Below, in pieces: positions 43,568 to 57,400 of a DNA stretch of 64,000 bases; the first letter of the stretch is position 1; each line of letters starts with the position of its first letter. Made by a program: the position numbers and the translations under genes. The notes below the pieces were generated by a model, which did not search any database, was not told where the DNA came from, and saw only the letters and a program-made list of their open reading frames with translations. The DNA is from Amia ocellicauda (taxonomy: Eukaryota > Chordata > Actinopteri > Amiiformes > Amiidae), in the NCBI RefSeq assembly GCF_036373705.1, contig NC_089867.1, positions 24,599,823 to 24,663,822 of the forward strand, read 5' to 3'.

Positions 43568-46500
43568 CAAAGCACTGGTGTTGATACGGTAAAGGTGTCA
43601 TGACTGTGGCAGAGCACTCCATTCACAGTTAGCTTGGTACTTTTAATTTGACTAACTGGGCGAGTCGCACATCCCGGGGGAAACACACAGCTTAAAGGTC
43701 GAGCAGAACGCCTTATTTATTCGGAAATGAAAAGGGTGTGGGAAGATATTACACATTAAAAAAATAGCTACTAAAAATGTTTTGCCTGTTTCTTTCCTTG
43801 CAACAGTTGCCTTGGCTATAGGAGTCAAGCAACACAAACACATGCAAAACACTTTCCAGAAACTGCAATAAACCGGGAGATCTAAAGCACCGACTCTGTC
43901 TGTCCTGATGTTTTTAAAATACTGACAGAAGCCAGTGAAGAAGAAAGTCCCCGAGCAGCACGTTTTTATTGCATTAAAAGTAGTTCCTCTATTGTTTTGT
44001 TTCTGGTACTTGAACAGCATGCACAGGCACACGTGAAATGTGTCCAGAATGAAGTGAATTGTATATATTGAGCTCATTTATTTATTTAGGGGGGGTTCAC
44101 ATTTAAACACCATATTTACACATCATATAGTATATAACCTACTGTAAACCTCATTTGAAGGGTTTGAGCTTTGCGAGGAGCACAGGGTGAAACGTGATGG
44201 GACTCTCAATCGCTCGAGGAAGGACTGGCTCTCGCCTCCAGTTGGTTGACAGTTGTGGGGAAGACGAGTCGTAGGTCTCCGTTTGAAAGGGAACGCTTGG
44301 TGAGGACAACACAGCCACCGGGATTGAAATGTCCATTTCAACAGCCCGGTGTCTCAACCCAGATCCTCACGGGCTGCAGTGTCTTCTGGGTCACACCACA
44401 CGAGAGCTTCCTATCCTCCAGGCGAGCGAGGGACGCGGACACAGGGAACCACTTCTGTCATGCGATTAGATGGCTGCTTTATGAATCCATTCATTTTAAC
44501 ACCATTTTTCTACTGTTTTGTACTTGTTTTAGCTCACTTGTAGCCAGACTTAAGCTTCTCAATGTATTTTGCACTTATTGTACTTACTGTGTTTTGTAAA
44601 GCTTCAAAATGTTTCTTGTGAAAACTGTGAGCAGCTCTGGCAAAGAGCGACCGCTAATAAACAAAGAAATAAAAGTAATCCCTGATAGGTACTGACATTG
44701 ATTGACTTTACTGATGTATTTCTATAATCAGATTCATTTTAACAGCTATGCAAATCCAAACAACTCACTTTGACAAATAATTTGCAAGGTAGTCTGGGAC
44801 TTCCTCACTGCACGGGTGCCCACTGCGGCAAAGGGTACATTGGAGGGGCCCCTTCACTCGCTCTCTAAGGTATCGGGACACCCCTTAAGATGGGGAGCAG
44901 ATTATATCCGCCCCAGGAGGGAAGGGAGTGGTCCAGGACACAGTGATGTAAAAAGACACTACTGCCAGCTGTACGGTGGCCTGCAAGGACCAGAACTGAC
45001 ATCTTCAACACTGCAGCCATTCCACGCCATAGAGAAAAATGTAAACAAAAGAACCTTTGAATCTTAAAAGACTCACATGAAAACTGCAGTATCAAGCGGT
45101 TGGTGTTTTTGTTTCCCCATTTTTAATCCTTTTGTACATTATTCAGTAGGAGCCGCTTGGCTTCACACATTTCCACAACAGTCATAAACACGGGTATGAA
45201 GCACCAGGGAGAGACACTGGCAGTCACTACAGGAAGTCCGGATGTCTTATTTCACAGCATGCGGATGGGAAACGAACGAGGGGATCGACAGCTTTAGCAA
45301 ATCCCTTTTTCTGACAGACGGTTAAAACATTTGGTTCCCAAAGAACAGCATAGATGGCTGAAGAGACCGAACACATTTCTGTAACCTCTGCAGCGGGTTC
45401 CGCAGACCTCCATTAGCGCTGGTCTCGGACTGACTGACCTACAATAACAGCAGTCCAGGGCCGGCGCTGATGTGGGTGAGAAACCCGCCTGTGACGTGTG
45501 GAATCTGAAGGAGAAGAAAATGGGAGGAACAGCAATGAAACAAACACAGTTACACACTGTTTAGCTTCATCACTGATCAATCTGATGTCGAGGCATGTGT
45601 CTCGGAGTTACGGGGACAGGGAACAGGCAGAGACTCGGACCGACGCGTCAATCGAACCCCGGAGTAGGCCCCGTCTTGGTCTCTAGTAACAGTATAAATT
45701 CTAGAACTAATAGACATGGTTAGGCAGTAACAATAACAATCAGACCATGTGTGGCTCTGGCACAGCGGAGAGGAAGGCTCGACCGTTTCACTGATAAGTG
45801 AAGGGGGTGTAGCTTAACGGAGGGGTTCCATTAGTGAGAAAACTAAATATTGACCGTGTTAGACGGGTCGGATCGAAAGCCTAAAGCTACAATGAAAAAC
45901 ATCAGGCAGCGTTTGTGAGGCTGGACGTTTCTAATTCCTCGCAGAACAGACCCACATTCTGCGGGTGGCGGGACAGGCAGGGTCTCGCCCACAACCGGGG
46001 GATTTCCCGGACTGAGAGAAGTCCTCGCACTAACGGGGAGACGAGGGAAGCGGCTGCTCGGGATGCAAAGCAGAGACGCCAGGGCCGCTGTAAAGGAGCG
46101 CCACAGACACGAGCCTCGCTGGGGACACTGGTCTGACTGACTCCCGGGCACCGGGGCAGGTATCGCAGACCGCTAGGGGCGCAGGTCTTAGTCCTTTGGC
46201 ACATTCAAGAAAGAAAGAGAAAAAGGACACTATTCAGGAATTCAGGGGGAACTAGATTCCCTTTTCCCCACGATAATGTGAAATATCAGTCTCTGAGTGC
46301 ACTACTGTGGCCCCTTCACACAGCCGGGCCAGTCACGGGGCTTCACCTATCACTGCCCTCGTGATCCCTTTAGTGTCAACAAACTGCTCAGTATGAGAGG
46401 GGTGGGGGGTTAAGGATTCCCCTAGTGTTGTCCTTTAATGTACTTCCAAAAAACAGGCTTATCCACAAATAAACAAGACTGCCGCAGTTTTCTCCGGGCC

Positions 46501-48027
46501 GTATTCCCGTCATTTTCTGCGGGGCTGCGCCCTAGACGGAGCGGTTCGCTTCACGGGCTGCACAACCGAGACGTTTGCAGCAGTGTGGCTCGGGGCCGAG
46601 GAAAACACCGCCACGTGTTCCGGAATGTTTGAATCGAGTTGTGCGCATGGATTCCGTGATTATTATTATTATTAGCTTTTTCTCCACACGAGGGGGCTGC
46701 TGTAACCGAGAGGCGACAAGAAACAGGACCGAGACCCCCCCCCGGCCCAGAGAACACTGTAGGTTTGTAGATGGAAGCACCAAAGAGAAGCAGAACCGCA
46801 GCTCCTCCGTTCACCCATTCAGAACGAGCTCTACCAACCGGTACGAGACACACTGTAAACACATGAAACACGCTTTGAGACACTTTGAAAAGGAACCTCA
46901 TGTGTGTAATGTGTGCAGATCCTGACCGCTAAAGTCACACTCACAGATCACGATGCCTGTGCAGTGCTGGTCCACGGCCACAAGAGGGCAACAGAGGGCA
47001 GTCATACTTGGGAGGTGGGCACTGGTTGGACCAAAACACAGACGGAGCATAATCGTTCCCTCAGGGGCGGCTCACATTGGAAACACATGGCATGCGTTCC
47101 CACAGTCATACAGCACAATCTCCTTCTCACGGGCCTAACATACAGAGATGTGTGTGTGTGTGTGAGAGAGAGAGGTCTGTGGGCAGTGTAGCTCAAATGC
47201 AGCCCTTGACATCCACAGCTCCTCCACCGACCGGCTGCAGGACACCTGTGACCCGGGGGGGTTTGGTTTAAAGGTACAAACAGCTCAGACATGGTTTTAG
47301 CGCTGCCGTGTTCAAAGAGGACACCATCTCTCTGTTCGCCGTGACCCGTGGCAACCCGCAGGATGTGGGGTCAGCTGGGCCAGGCGGCACACGCAGGCCA
47401 CGGGCAGAGCCGAGGGGCTGCCACCGATTTCACACACACGGCCAACAGCATCAGGGTCGCACTCCGGCACGGCTGGGTTCTGCATTTGGTGCTACACCGG
47501 ATAAGACACGAGGCTCCTTAAGATCTTTAGAGACTAGATGAGGTCAGCTAGGAACCGGAGGGGATTTCGGTCACTGTGATCGTGAGGTGAAATGGTTAAT
47601 TCACATTCTTTAGACCTGTCCTCTAGATATTGCTTGGAATATAAATCAGCTCACCCCCCCCCCCACCACACACACACACACCTGTATATCTCATGGACAT
47701 ACTTAGAAATGCACACTGTCTTTATATACGTTATATATATGATTGTTTTTGTCAAAAATCTTAAATAAGCAACAGCCTGTACATTTTTCTCTGGCAAGTC
47801 GTGTCAAAGCCGCTGTAGAGGCCTTTTCAGACCCTGAAGTATCTGTCACAGGACAATGTAAAAAGTAAAAAAAAAAAAAAAAGAAGAAAGAGGGGTCGCG
47901 CGTGGGTCAGGACTGCGGGGGTCCGGATCTCTTCGTGGCACAGTCCGTCTGTCCCCGTCCCTTCGTCTCAGCCGGTCTGTGTGTCTGTCCAAGTTCTTGT
48001 CCCTTTGGGCCGCACGGCGCCGGGCTC
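43568..48027. other. Spacer and DNAJC11 3' UTR, no other gene seen
   Basis: THAP3 and DNAJC11 are tail to tail. The right part should be DNAJC11 3' UTR read leftwards. No clear AATAAA is close, but ATTAAA on the minus strand lies at 46434-46439 (a 1.6 kb UTR) and AATAAA hexamers occur near 43,716-44,080. Simple repeats include a C/CA run at about 47,655-47,682 and an A run at 47,866-47,882. Confidence 0.45.
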
Positions 48028-49941
48028 CTAGGTGTCGGCATCAATCCTATGAGCTGCGGAGGGAAGAGCAGACAAGGGAGTCATCTGGAGAAAAACGAGA
48101 GGACGGTCACCTGACACAACCGGACCACGGAGCTGCTTCTCGGCTGGAAAGTCAGGATCCACTCCCAGAGTCTGGACTTCCTGGGACAGGGCTTTGACCC
48201 CAATGCCAGGAGGACATGTAACCCAGTCAGACACGAGTGATATGGTACCAGAACACCTCAAACCAGAGAACTCGGCCACCCTGGTCCTGAGGAGCCCGTC
48301 CTGCTGGTTTTTATTCCAGCCGAGCTCTCAATTACTTAACTGAACCTAAATTGAACTAATAATTTCCTGAATCAGAGCCTTTTCAATTAATTATTTTAAA
48401 CAGTAGGGGTTTTAATTTGAGTATAGAATTGTATAAAGAACTTATTAAAGAACCAATTTTTTGATTACACAATTTAAAAAGCCAAATCTAAGCTGACTGT
48501 TACTTCAATTAGAGCTCAATTAAGTGCCTGGCCCTAAGGCTCACGATCCACTGGTTTGGCAGGAATCCCAGCGGTCCGAGAGGCCAGACGGCACCCAGGC
48601 GGAGATTCCTACACAGTTCCTACGCGGCTCCCGTGCGACTCACACTGCTTTGGTATCCTGAGCGCCTCGGTGTCGCCCGACAGGACCTGGTGCATCACGC
48701 CCCGGAACTGATACAGCACCTTGAGGCTCTTCTCCTCCCCCAGACAGGGGTCGTAGAAGCCCGGCAGGCCCGCCTGGGGAGAGGGGGACACAGACAGCTC
48801 CGTCACACAATTGATGGCACACACGCTGGCACTAAAAAGCCGTGATGCAAGAGTCCCTAACACCCGTTAACACAGCAGAATACATACATTAATACCGTGC
48901 AGGGGCACAGACAGAAGATTATTTTATATCAGTTGTTCCGGGAATCTGTTTTTTTTACTCTTTTGTTGACAGATATGTGCTCCTAGTAGTAAACAAACAT
49001 TTCAACTTATTTACACATTCTAAGAAATAATCTGGAATAAAAGGAACGTGTAACAGTGGGACGGCTGAGTGAAGCGCTTCAATGCCTAACAGTGACTGAT
49101 TGAGACGATTAACGGAATCAGGGGATAATAAATGGTTTCATTAAGCTGAATACATGACCATCTTTCACTGGGGGGAGCAACCTGAGAAAATTAGTGGCGT
49201 GTGCGGTGTATTGTGGGGCGTGTTGTGGGGCGGTGGGAGCGTGCCGGAGCGTATGGGGTGCGTTGTGGGGCCTCCTGTACCTTGGAGGCCTCTGTGAGGA
49301 TGAGTTTGGAGTCTTTCACCAGACACTGCAGGGGAACCGTCACATCTATGACTTTCGCCCTCTCGTGCCGCCTGCTGTTGTCTGTCACAAACTTCCCGTA
49401 CCAAGCGTTGAGGATGATGAGGCCTGAGGAGGAAGTCACTTTAATCTCCGGGATCAATTAAATAAATAAATACAGGCTGTACACCTTCATCAACAAAAAC
49501 AACAAAAATGCAGTAAGAAACACAACGAGGCGTCCGCAGTATCGTACGCTGGGCTCCACTCACCCATCCTGGACTCCTCGGCCTCAATGATCCGGCGCAC
49601 CGACTCCTGCATCAAGCGCACCTGTGTGGGGGACACGTTACACGAGAGGGTCTGTGCTCTGCGGCAGGGTGTCGACATCTTCCTCTTCTCTTATTAAAAT
49701 CCACACATGCGGCTCAAATCCCAGCCCTCGATTGCAAGGCATCGTTTCAGCACAACACAGTCACACATCACACCCCCACACGCACCGTCCACACACTCCC
49801 GGGACACTGCAGTTTGAATAGCCCTCCCCCACACGAACACACGCGTCCTTTGCCAACGCTTACCGCAGACTCTGCCTCCTGCTTCCTCCGGGCGATGTCT
49901 GTGGCGGCACTCTCTCTGTGCTTCTCCAGCTCTCTGCACAC

Positions 49942-49977
<36 letters not shown>

Positions 49978-50005
49978 ATACAGTGAGAGACTGATAGACA
50001 GAGAC

Positions 50006-50046
<41 letters not shown>

Positions 50047-51410
50047 AAGAGAAAGAGAGAGAGAGACATTCTTACTCTTCTTTCTGGGCGCGCATGTAGG
50101 GCTTGATGACCAGCCGGTGCATGGCCAGGTAGAAGACCAGCGGCCCAACCGTGGCATAGAAGACCGCGCTGGGCAGGAGCTGGTCCGTCAGGTGGATGGG
50201 GAAGAAGTAGTTCTGGCTGGCCCTATTCAGCCTGCACCAATCAGAGACGAGAAGTCAGAACCACAGCGGGCCTCGGCCAATCACCGCTCACGGCCTCGAA
50301 CCAATCAGAGACACCGAGCGGCTTCCATCGCCAGAGCCACGACCAATCACAACTGTTTTTCACTGTGCCAAACCCAAACAACGCACAAATTCTTACTGTA
50401 GTTTACTACACTGCTAGGCTTGAGTTTGTATATTGTTGTTTATGTTCAGTTACCTGCTTGGATGTGTGCGAAAAAAAAAAACACACTGCTCTATGAAAGA
50501 AGGAAAATCAAAGCAAAGGACAATCACTTCAACACAATGCAGTTATTCCCTCTAGTGGCGAAACTAAAAACAGCATCTGACCTGAAGAGAGACGTCTCCG
50601 ATCCGGCTCATAATTACATCACAAACACTGAATTGCAGAAGCTGTACCTGAATGAATCAATTGATAAACCCAAACCCATCGAAAACCAGTTCCTAACTAT
50701 CCGGTGTATCTGTACAGCAGTTACGGGATTATCTGAAACCCCGGGGACCTACTTGATTTTGAGGGAGACCCCCTGCGGCACCCCGACACTGACGGTGGCC
50801 CCTAAAACACTGTGCCGGCTGATCTTCCTCTCAGCGCCATACTCCACCACTGTGCCGAAGAAACCCGTCCTGCAGAGTCGAGACAGAGAGAGAGACACCG
50901 GCACTCAGGAGGTCGTTTCCGAGACTCTGTGACTAAAGCTTGCAGTGGAAGACAAAACCACAGTCTTCGCTCAGGACTGCGCGGTTATAAACCACACCAT
51001 GGCGTCGGCGAGGCGGGACACTCTTACTTGACGGAGCCCTTGATCCGGGTCTGATCCTCGTCCTGGAATTTGTACTGGTAGCTGAGCATCATGAAGGAGT
51101 GCGGGATCCCCAGCTGCAGAGAGCAGACATAGACATGAGGGACGGCTCCCACACGTGTGAATCGAGCCGTTCACGCCAGCCCCCTGGCCCCTCTCACCTG
51201 CAGCGCGAATGTGAAGTGACTGGTCTTGGTGTCGCGGACGATACTGGTGTTCATGGCGGACTGGGTGCCCCAGCGCCACTGCAGGTAGCCCATGGTGTTC
51301 TTGTCTAAGTGGCGCGCCAGTACCGTGGTGAGGCCCGGCCGCACGCCACGCGACGAGAACTGCAGCCCGCACTGCGTCGTCACGAAGCTGGGGAGACGGA
51401 GACGCGCGCA

Positions 51411-51471
<61 letters not shown>

Positions 51472-54400
51472 TGTCAGAAAGGTGCACCGGTGAGCGGCTT
51501 GTTTAGACACCTCTCACTCTCACCGAATCACCGGCGTTTCTGAGCTCCTGGGTCGGCTCAGTGTCCTGTTCTAACGCAAACAGCGGTTTTCTGTGTTCAA
51601 AGCACATATTCCTGATGCACAAATAGTTGCCCACACTTAAACTAAAACTATAAACTGGAAAAACAGAAAACTGAGTTAGTTTCCACCGACAATTACATTT
51701 GTTGCATCAGAAATATGCCGATTGATCTCAAACAGTCTTCTTTAAATGTATACTTTTTTATTAATAACCCTGTACAACAATCCTGACAGTCGGTGCTGTG
51801 CGCAAAGGAGCTTTGAAAGAGGTAGACGTGTGAACAAATAAAAACAATCTCTGTCCTTTGTGGGGGGAGGGGGACGTTAAAAAAAACAAAACAACCAAGG
51901 ACCTCCGACAACAATAACACTGGATTCAGAACGGATTAGGCAAATTAACATACACCTCCTTGTTCCGCTATAAATAACACGTCCCCGGGAACGAGTGAGG
52001 AAACAGGACGCGTCTCCGGTGCCAGCCTGCAAGCCGCTCCACTTTTTAATTTTGAATAATCTGTTTATCTGCTCCCCCCCACAGCATATTGCTAAAAAGC
52101 TGTACAAACACCGCACTCTGGCAGAAGACAACAAGACCTGCCGAAGACGACGCTTAACGGTCCCTGTGTGAGGGTTATGAGATTACCAGCTCCTTCTGGA
52201 TTTTTCCACCCACCGAATACAGGGGAAAAGCTCCTAATTGGAGTGAAACGTATAAAACAGAGGACAGGTCTCATATCTGGCCTGGTCCCGGGGGGGGATC
52301 CCACCGCAGCTCTGGGAACCTGCTCTGGGCGGCCAGGTGGATATATCCCCCCTGCATCGGCCTACACAGCATCTGATTTAATAAGGGGGCGAGGATGCCT
52401 ACTGCGGTGTTTTAATATCATTACTCTCAACTCTCTTTTCAGGCAGCAGCTCTGATTCATCATATTGACATGCACCTAGACGAGCCCCCATACTGGTGGC
52501 AAGGCTCCCGGAGGCCTTTAAACACAGTCACTCACACCGTCTTCATGTCTGCGGGGGCCGAGGCCCTCATACACTCCACTATTTCACACACGGGGCACAG
52601 ATTTCATTTTGAAGGAGATAACACTGACATACGACCGTTAACTCGGGCCTAGACACCATCGAGACTTCTGCCCTTCTGCAAATCTCAAATAACAAGCCTC
52701 GAACCCTTTCCTCAAAAGTAAAAAGGGTCTTCTGACAGTAAATGGAAACCGCGTCAGGACGCACGGTTTTAAACGTGAGGTTTGTGGGGCAGGGCGAGGT
52801 TCTGCCCGGGTCCAGGCCTCGGCACGTCTACGCCCAGAGCCGGACTCACCAGCGCGGCGTCAGGTTGCGGAACAGCTTCATCCCGAAGAGGGGGCCGTGC
52901 GTGTCCCCAGCACCGAACTCCACCTGTGGGGGGGGCAACACACTGTTTGTATCAACATCTGTGTCTGTGTGTGGGTGGGTGCATGTGTGGGTGGGTGCAT
53001 GTGTGTGTGTGTGGGTGCATGTGTGTGTGTGGGTGCGTGTCTGTGTGTTTGTGTGCGTGTGATTGGGTCCGTGTGTGGGCGTGCGTGCGGGTGGGTGTGT
53101 GTGTGTGTGTGTGCCATCGGCCCTCACCTCTCCCCAGCCCTTGGTGGAGGTGACGCGGCGCAGGGCCAGGTTGATGTTGCCGCCCCCATTGCCGTTCTGT
53201 GTGGAGAGCGAGCCGGAGAGGATGGCCGTATCCGTCGTGGTCAGCGGGGCCTGCGGGGGAGAGACGAACACACACAGCTGGCCTGAGCACACACTCGCAA
53301 CACGGAGCGCCCCTCCCGACAGCAGCCTCACACTCATATATACTATATACACACTCATATATACTATATATTATATACACACACACACTCATATATACTA
53401 TATACACACACATTCGTATATACTATACATACATACACACTCGTATATACTATATATTATATACACACACACTCATATATACTATACACACACACACACA
53501 ATAAGTCAAGGCTGGGATTTCAGCAGCTGCCAGTTTAGAGGGAGCGCACTGACTTCTGTTCAGGTGCAAATATAAACGTCTGCCTCCCTGCTGTGCATCC
53601 ACCAGCTGTTTTATTTATTTTATTTTTAATACTGATTCGAGATCTGATACTGACGAATGGGATTAGTTTCCTCACATTGCATCACCCCGTCCTCAGCACT
53701 TGACTCAAAACCACTAACGCGCCTCATGAAGCTGGGATGCCATGAAGAGAGAGACGCCGACTTCCTTTAAATGCCTTTTCTGTTTTCAATTCTGTGCTTT
53801 TTATTTTTTATTCGGGTTTCTCTCCACAAGGAAGCGCGGCTGTGCAGCTGATCCCGAACGACGACAACAACAACACATCAGAGCAGAAACCCTTGTGCGG
53901 GGAAGCTGTGTCACGACGGATGCAGAATAAAGCGCGCTAAAATTAGGTCCCGGAGCGATGGGAGACAAAGGACAGAGCCCGGCGGAGGGTTGGGGAGCTT
54001 ATCTCTGTGAGTCGGCATCACACGCTTCCAGAAAATAGTGAGGCTGCTCATCCCAAAATACATCAGCTAAAATTCCTTCTGTACCGAATCTGCACTGAAG
54101 TCTACATTCATGGGGGAAAATCTCAGCTATCTTCAAAGGCAGACGCACAGCTAGACAATAAGGTTCGATGTAAACTGACTGTCGGCGCTGTGTGTAGGGG
54201 AATGCAGGCTCGGCCAGAGGGCAGTACCTCTATGGACTGTGATATGTGCATCTTGTTGATCTCGATCTGAGGGAAGCCTCCTCCGGGCAGGTCCTCATAA
54301 TCCTCCTCGTAGCGATCGAACAGGTCCGTGGCGTCCACCCCCACACTGATTGTCCCCTGGGAAACACACAGGGACACGAGAGAGACAAGACAGAGAGAGA

Positions 54401-57400
54401 GACGGAGAGACACGAGAGACAGAGAGGAGAGAGACGGCAAACGTAATTAGACAGCAGGTACAGGATGGAAAAAATATATATAAATTGTGAAAGGACCTAA
54501 ATATTTAGTTCTTGAAGTGAGAGTGTTTGGCCTAAGTTGACCGAAGCAGTTTAAATGATTTGTTATTTGGCAAATTTTTAAATTAACTTTTTTAATGAAG
54601 ATCATTAGCCGATCCAATTGGATGATATTTCTTCTGGAGTCACACCGGAATTGACGCGCTCTGTAAAACACGCTGTATTCTAACGGAGCGCGTGGTGCCG
54701 AGGCGTGTGCCGTACCTTGGGGTTGGTCCTCTGCTGCAGCCGCCGCTCGTCCCTCTCCCTCTGCAGGCGCTCGAACTCCTCTCGGATCTCGGCGGGGCTC
54801 CTCTTCCTCTCCACCACCTGATACGCACACACGCGTACACACACACAGCATGAGTCGGCATCTACCGACGCAACCCACCGCCACAACGATCGAAAGAACG
54901 AGACTCACAGCCTCGGTGGGGATAAAACACAGAGCACGAGACGGAACAAACCCTTACTTCTCTGCCCTAGTCTGGCTTTGAGGACCGCACAGGGCATGCG
55001 AAGCGAGGAAGGCTTGAAGGTCCGGCTGCGAGGGGTGAGGGGGTTTAACACGTCCGCACTTACCTCCCATCCTTCCACCTCCAGCCCCCGTTTCCCATAG
55101 ATGTCATAGATGGCCCTGGACTGCGGATCGCTGAGCACTGCGAACGGAGACAGACAGACCCAGGTTAGCCGAGCCACGGCAGAGGCACCACGAGGCAGCC
55201 GTCAGAGCGAGCCGTCTCCGGTTTCCTACAAACCCCAGACAAAGGTCTCTCCGGAGTTCTGGCCCGCGCCCCCGGACTCACCTTCATAGGCCTGGTGCAC
55301 CAGGTTGAAGAGCTGCTCGGCCTGCCTCTTCAGCTCGGGGTCTCTGTGCTTGTCGGGGTGGTAGAGCATGCATAGCCGCCGGTACGATGCCTTCAGCTCC
55401 TCCTGTGTGGCCTGAGCACAGAACCAGGGAGGGACAAAGGGGGTAGGGGGGTTACTCGTCTGAATGCTGGGAGCCGACTGATCAACCGAACTCATCGAGT
55501 CGCACCCGGAAGGATCCTGTCGGTCTAAGTCGGTCTAGAACTGTCTGTGTGAAGGAATGCCCACTAATATCTGTCCTAAAATCCTAGACAGCTGTTTAAA
55601 ATGGCTGCTGCTTCTGTCCTGAGATGGGGACCAAGACGGAGCACATAAGGGATGGAACAAAGCATGCTGGCATAAGGTTCTCAGATGCTGTTGTGCGACC
55701 CGTGGAGAGAGAACCAACTAAGGCCAAAAGCACAGAACTGCCTTCAGAGGGTGAGAGAACGAATAGGAGGGAATGTGATTGTGTAGGCTGCTGAGAGAGA
55801 GAGAGAGAGAGGTGTGAGAGAGCACAGAGATGTGTTTGAAAGAAAAAATGGTGAACAGGAAGGTGGAAAGATGAGGGAAAACCACGCACAAAGGGAGAGA
55901 CCGCAGAAAAGACAAGGCTGATGATGAGACGACTACGGTGAGAAACCGCGAGTGAAAGAGTGAGAGAGAGAGAGAGGGGGGGGGAGGGAGAGTCGAGTCT
56001 CATCTGGCTAGGACTCTCTCTCCTTCACCTCTCAAGGACAAGCCTGTCCACAACACAACCTTCCCGAGAAGCGCACATCAAACTCACAGCATCCTCCTCA
56101 GAAGGACACCTGGCCAAGTCACATCCCGACCGCTGCCAGAACCATTTATTTCAATAAACGCCAGGCAAGGCTTGATGCTGAAAGCCTCCCGTCCTCCTCA
56201 GCGCTGGCCCGGCTCTGTCGGTCTATAATCCGATAAAGATGAATGGCCACACGGGCTATCGACAGGCAAGAACGCTCTCATTTTGGTGTAACAACAGTCG
56301 TCTCTGATACAATATCAGATGGGGCACTTCGTCATGTCAGAGGCAGCTACGGTCACCGGTTCGATACCGCCGGACTGAAAACTGAGTTATAAACGTCAGG
56401 CACGGTGACAGCAGACTTGGTCCTCGGGGGACTTGGGAGACGGCGATATAAATAGACCTTTATGTTCCATTTACATCAGTGACATTTGCTCCTTCAGAGA
56501 TGATGACATAAGAGCTTCATTTTTCTATCGACGAATTTCATTTTTTGTTCCACGTCCTGACGACGTGAGAGGCTTGACACCTCACCTTGACAAAACAGAT
56601 CAATCATAGAGTATAATAGAGTAGGTGTGTTAATAAATCCCAAGGTCAAATACCTGTTATTTGTTCTAAAGCAGAACCCTATCCAATACAAGGATAGATT
56701 TTGTTCTGGCCTGAACGATTCAAGCCAATACAGATAAAGAAGCACACAGGGAGAGACCTATTTGAATAGATTTTATAAGAGGACGATGCAGGAAAGGCAG
56801 ACTGGTCTTACTGGATCTTTGATCTCTTTGTAAATGTAAAGCGCAGTGAGAGCGTCTCAGTGGAAAGAGGAAATGTGCCCTGAATGTTACACCAATTGCT
56901 GCCCCAGGGATGCAACTCTGATAGTTTCATATCATTGCAAGATCCAAATGTGTATCAGAGACGCAAGGAAGATATCCATGAATGCAGCTGAAAATGGGGG
57001 GGGGATTAAGGAAGCGGACAGAAACTGGAACTGTGGTTTTGAGACATTCACTGTAAACTAAGCAGGCTGCTGTGAAGACAAACCTTTTTCGTGCGTCTGT
57101 TTCTCTATTTGAAACAATTGATTTATTGGAAGCAGTTGGAGGAAATCGTGACTTTACTTTTCCATTCTGGCAAAACCTAATGAACAACAAACGCACAAAA
57201 AGTGCAACTGCAAGACTTAATTCCCCTGCAGATGCACAGTGATCTGTTAACGTCTGGATATTAATTATTTACGCCAAGCTTCATTTATCTCCGCACTCCC
57301 ATTAGCCGTGTTGTGAAACATTCATAATATTAAATTACGAATATGATCAGACCATCAAGTGCACTGTCTGAGCCTAATGTGTCCTGTAATGCGAGTGATT

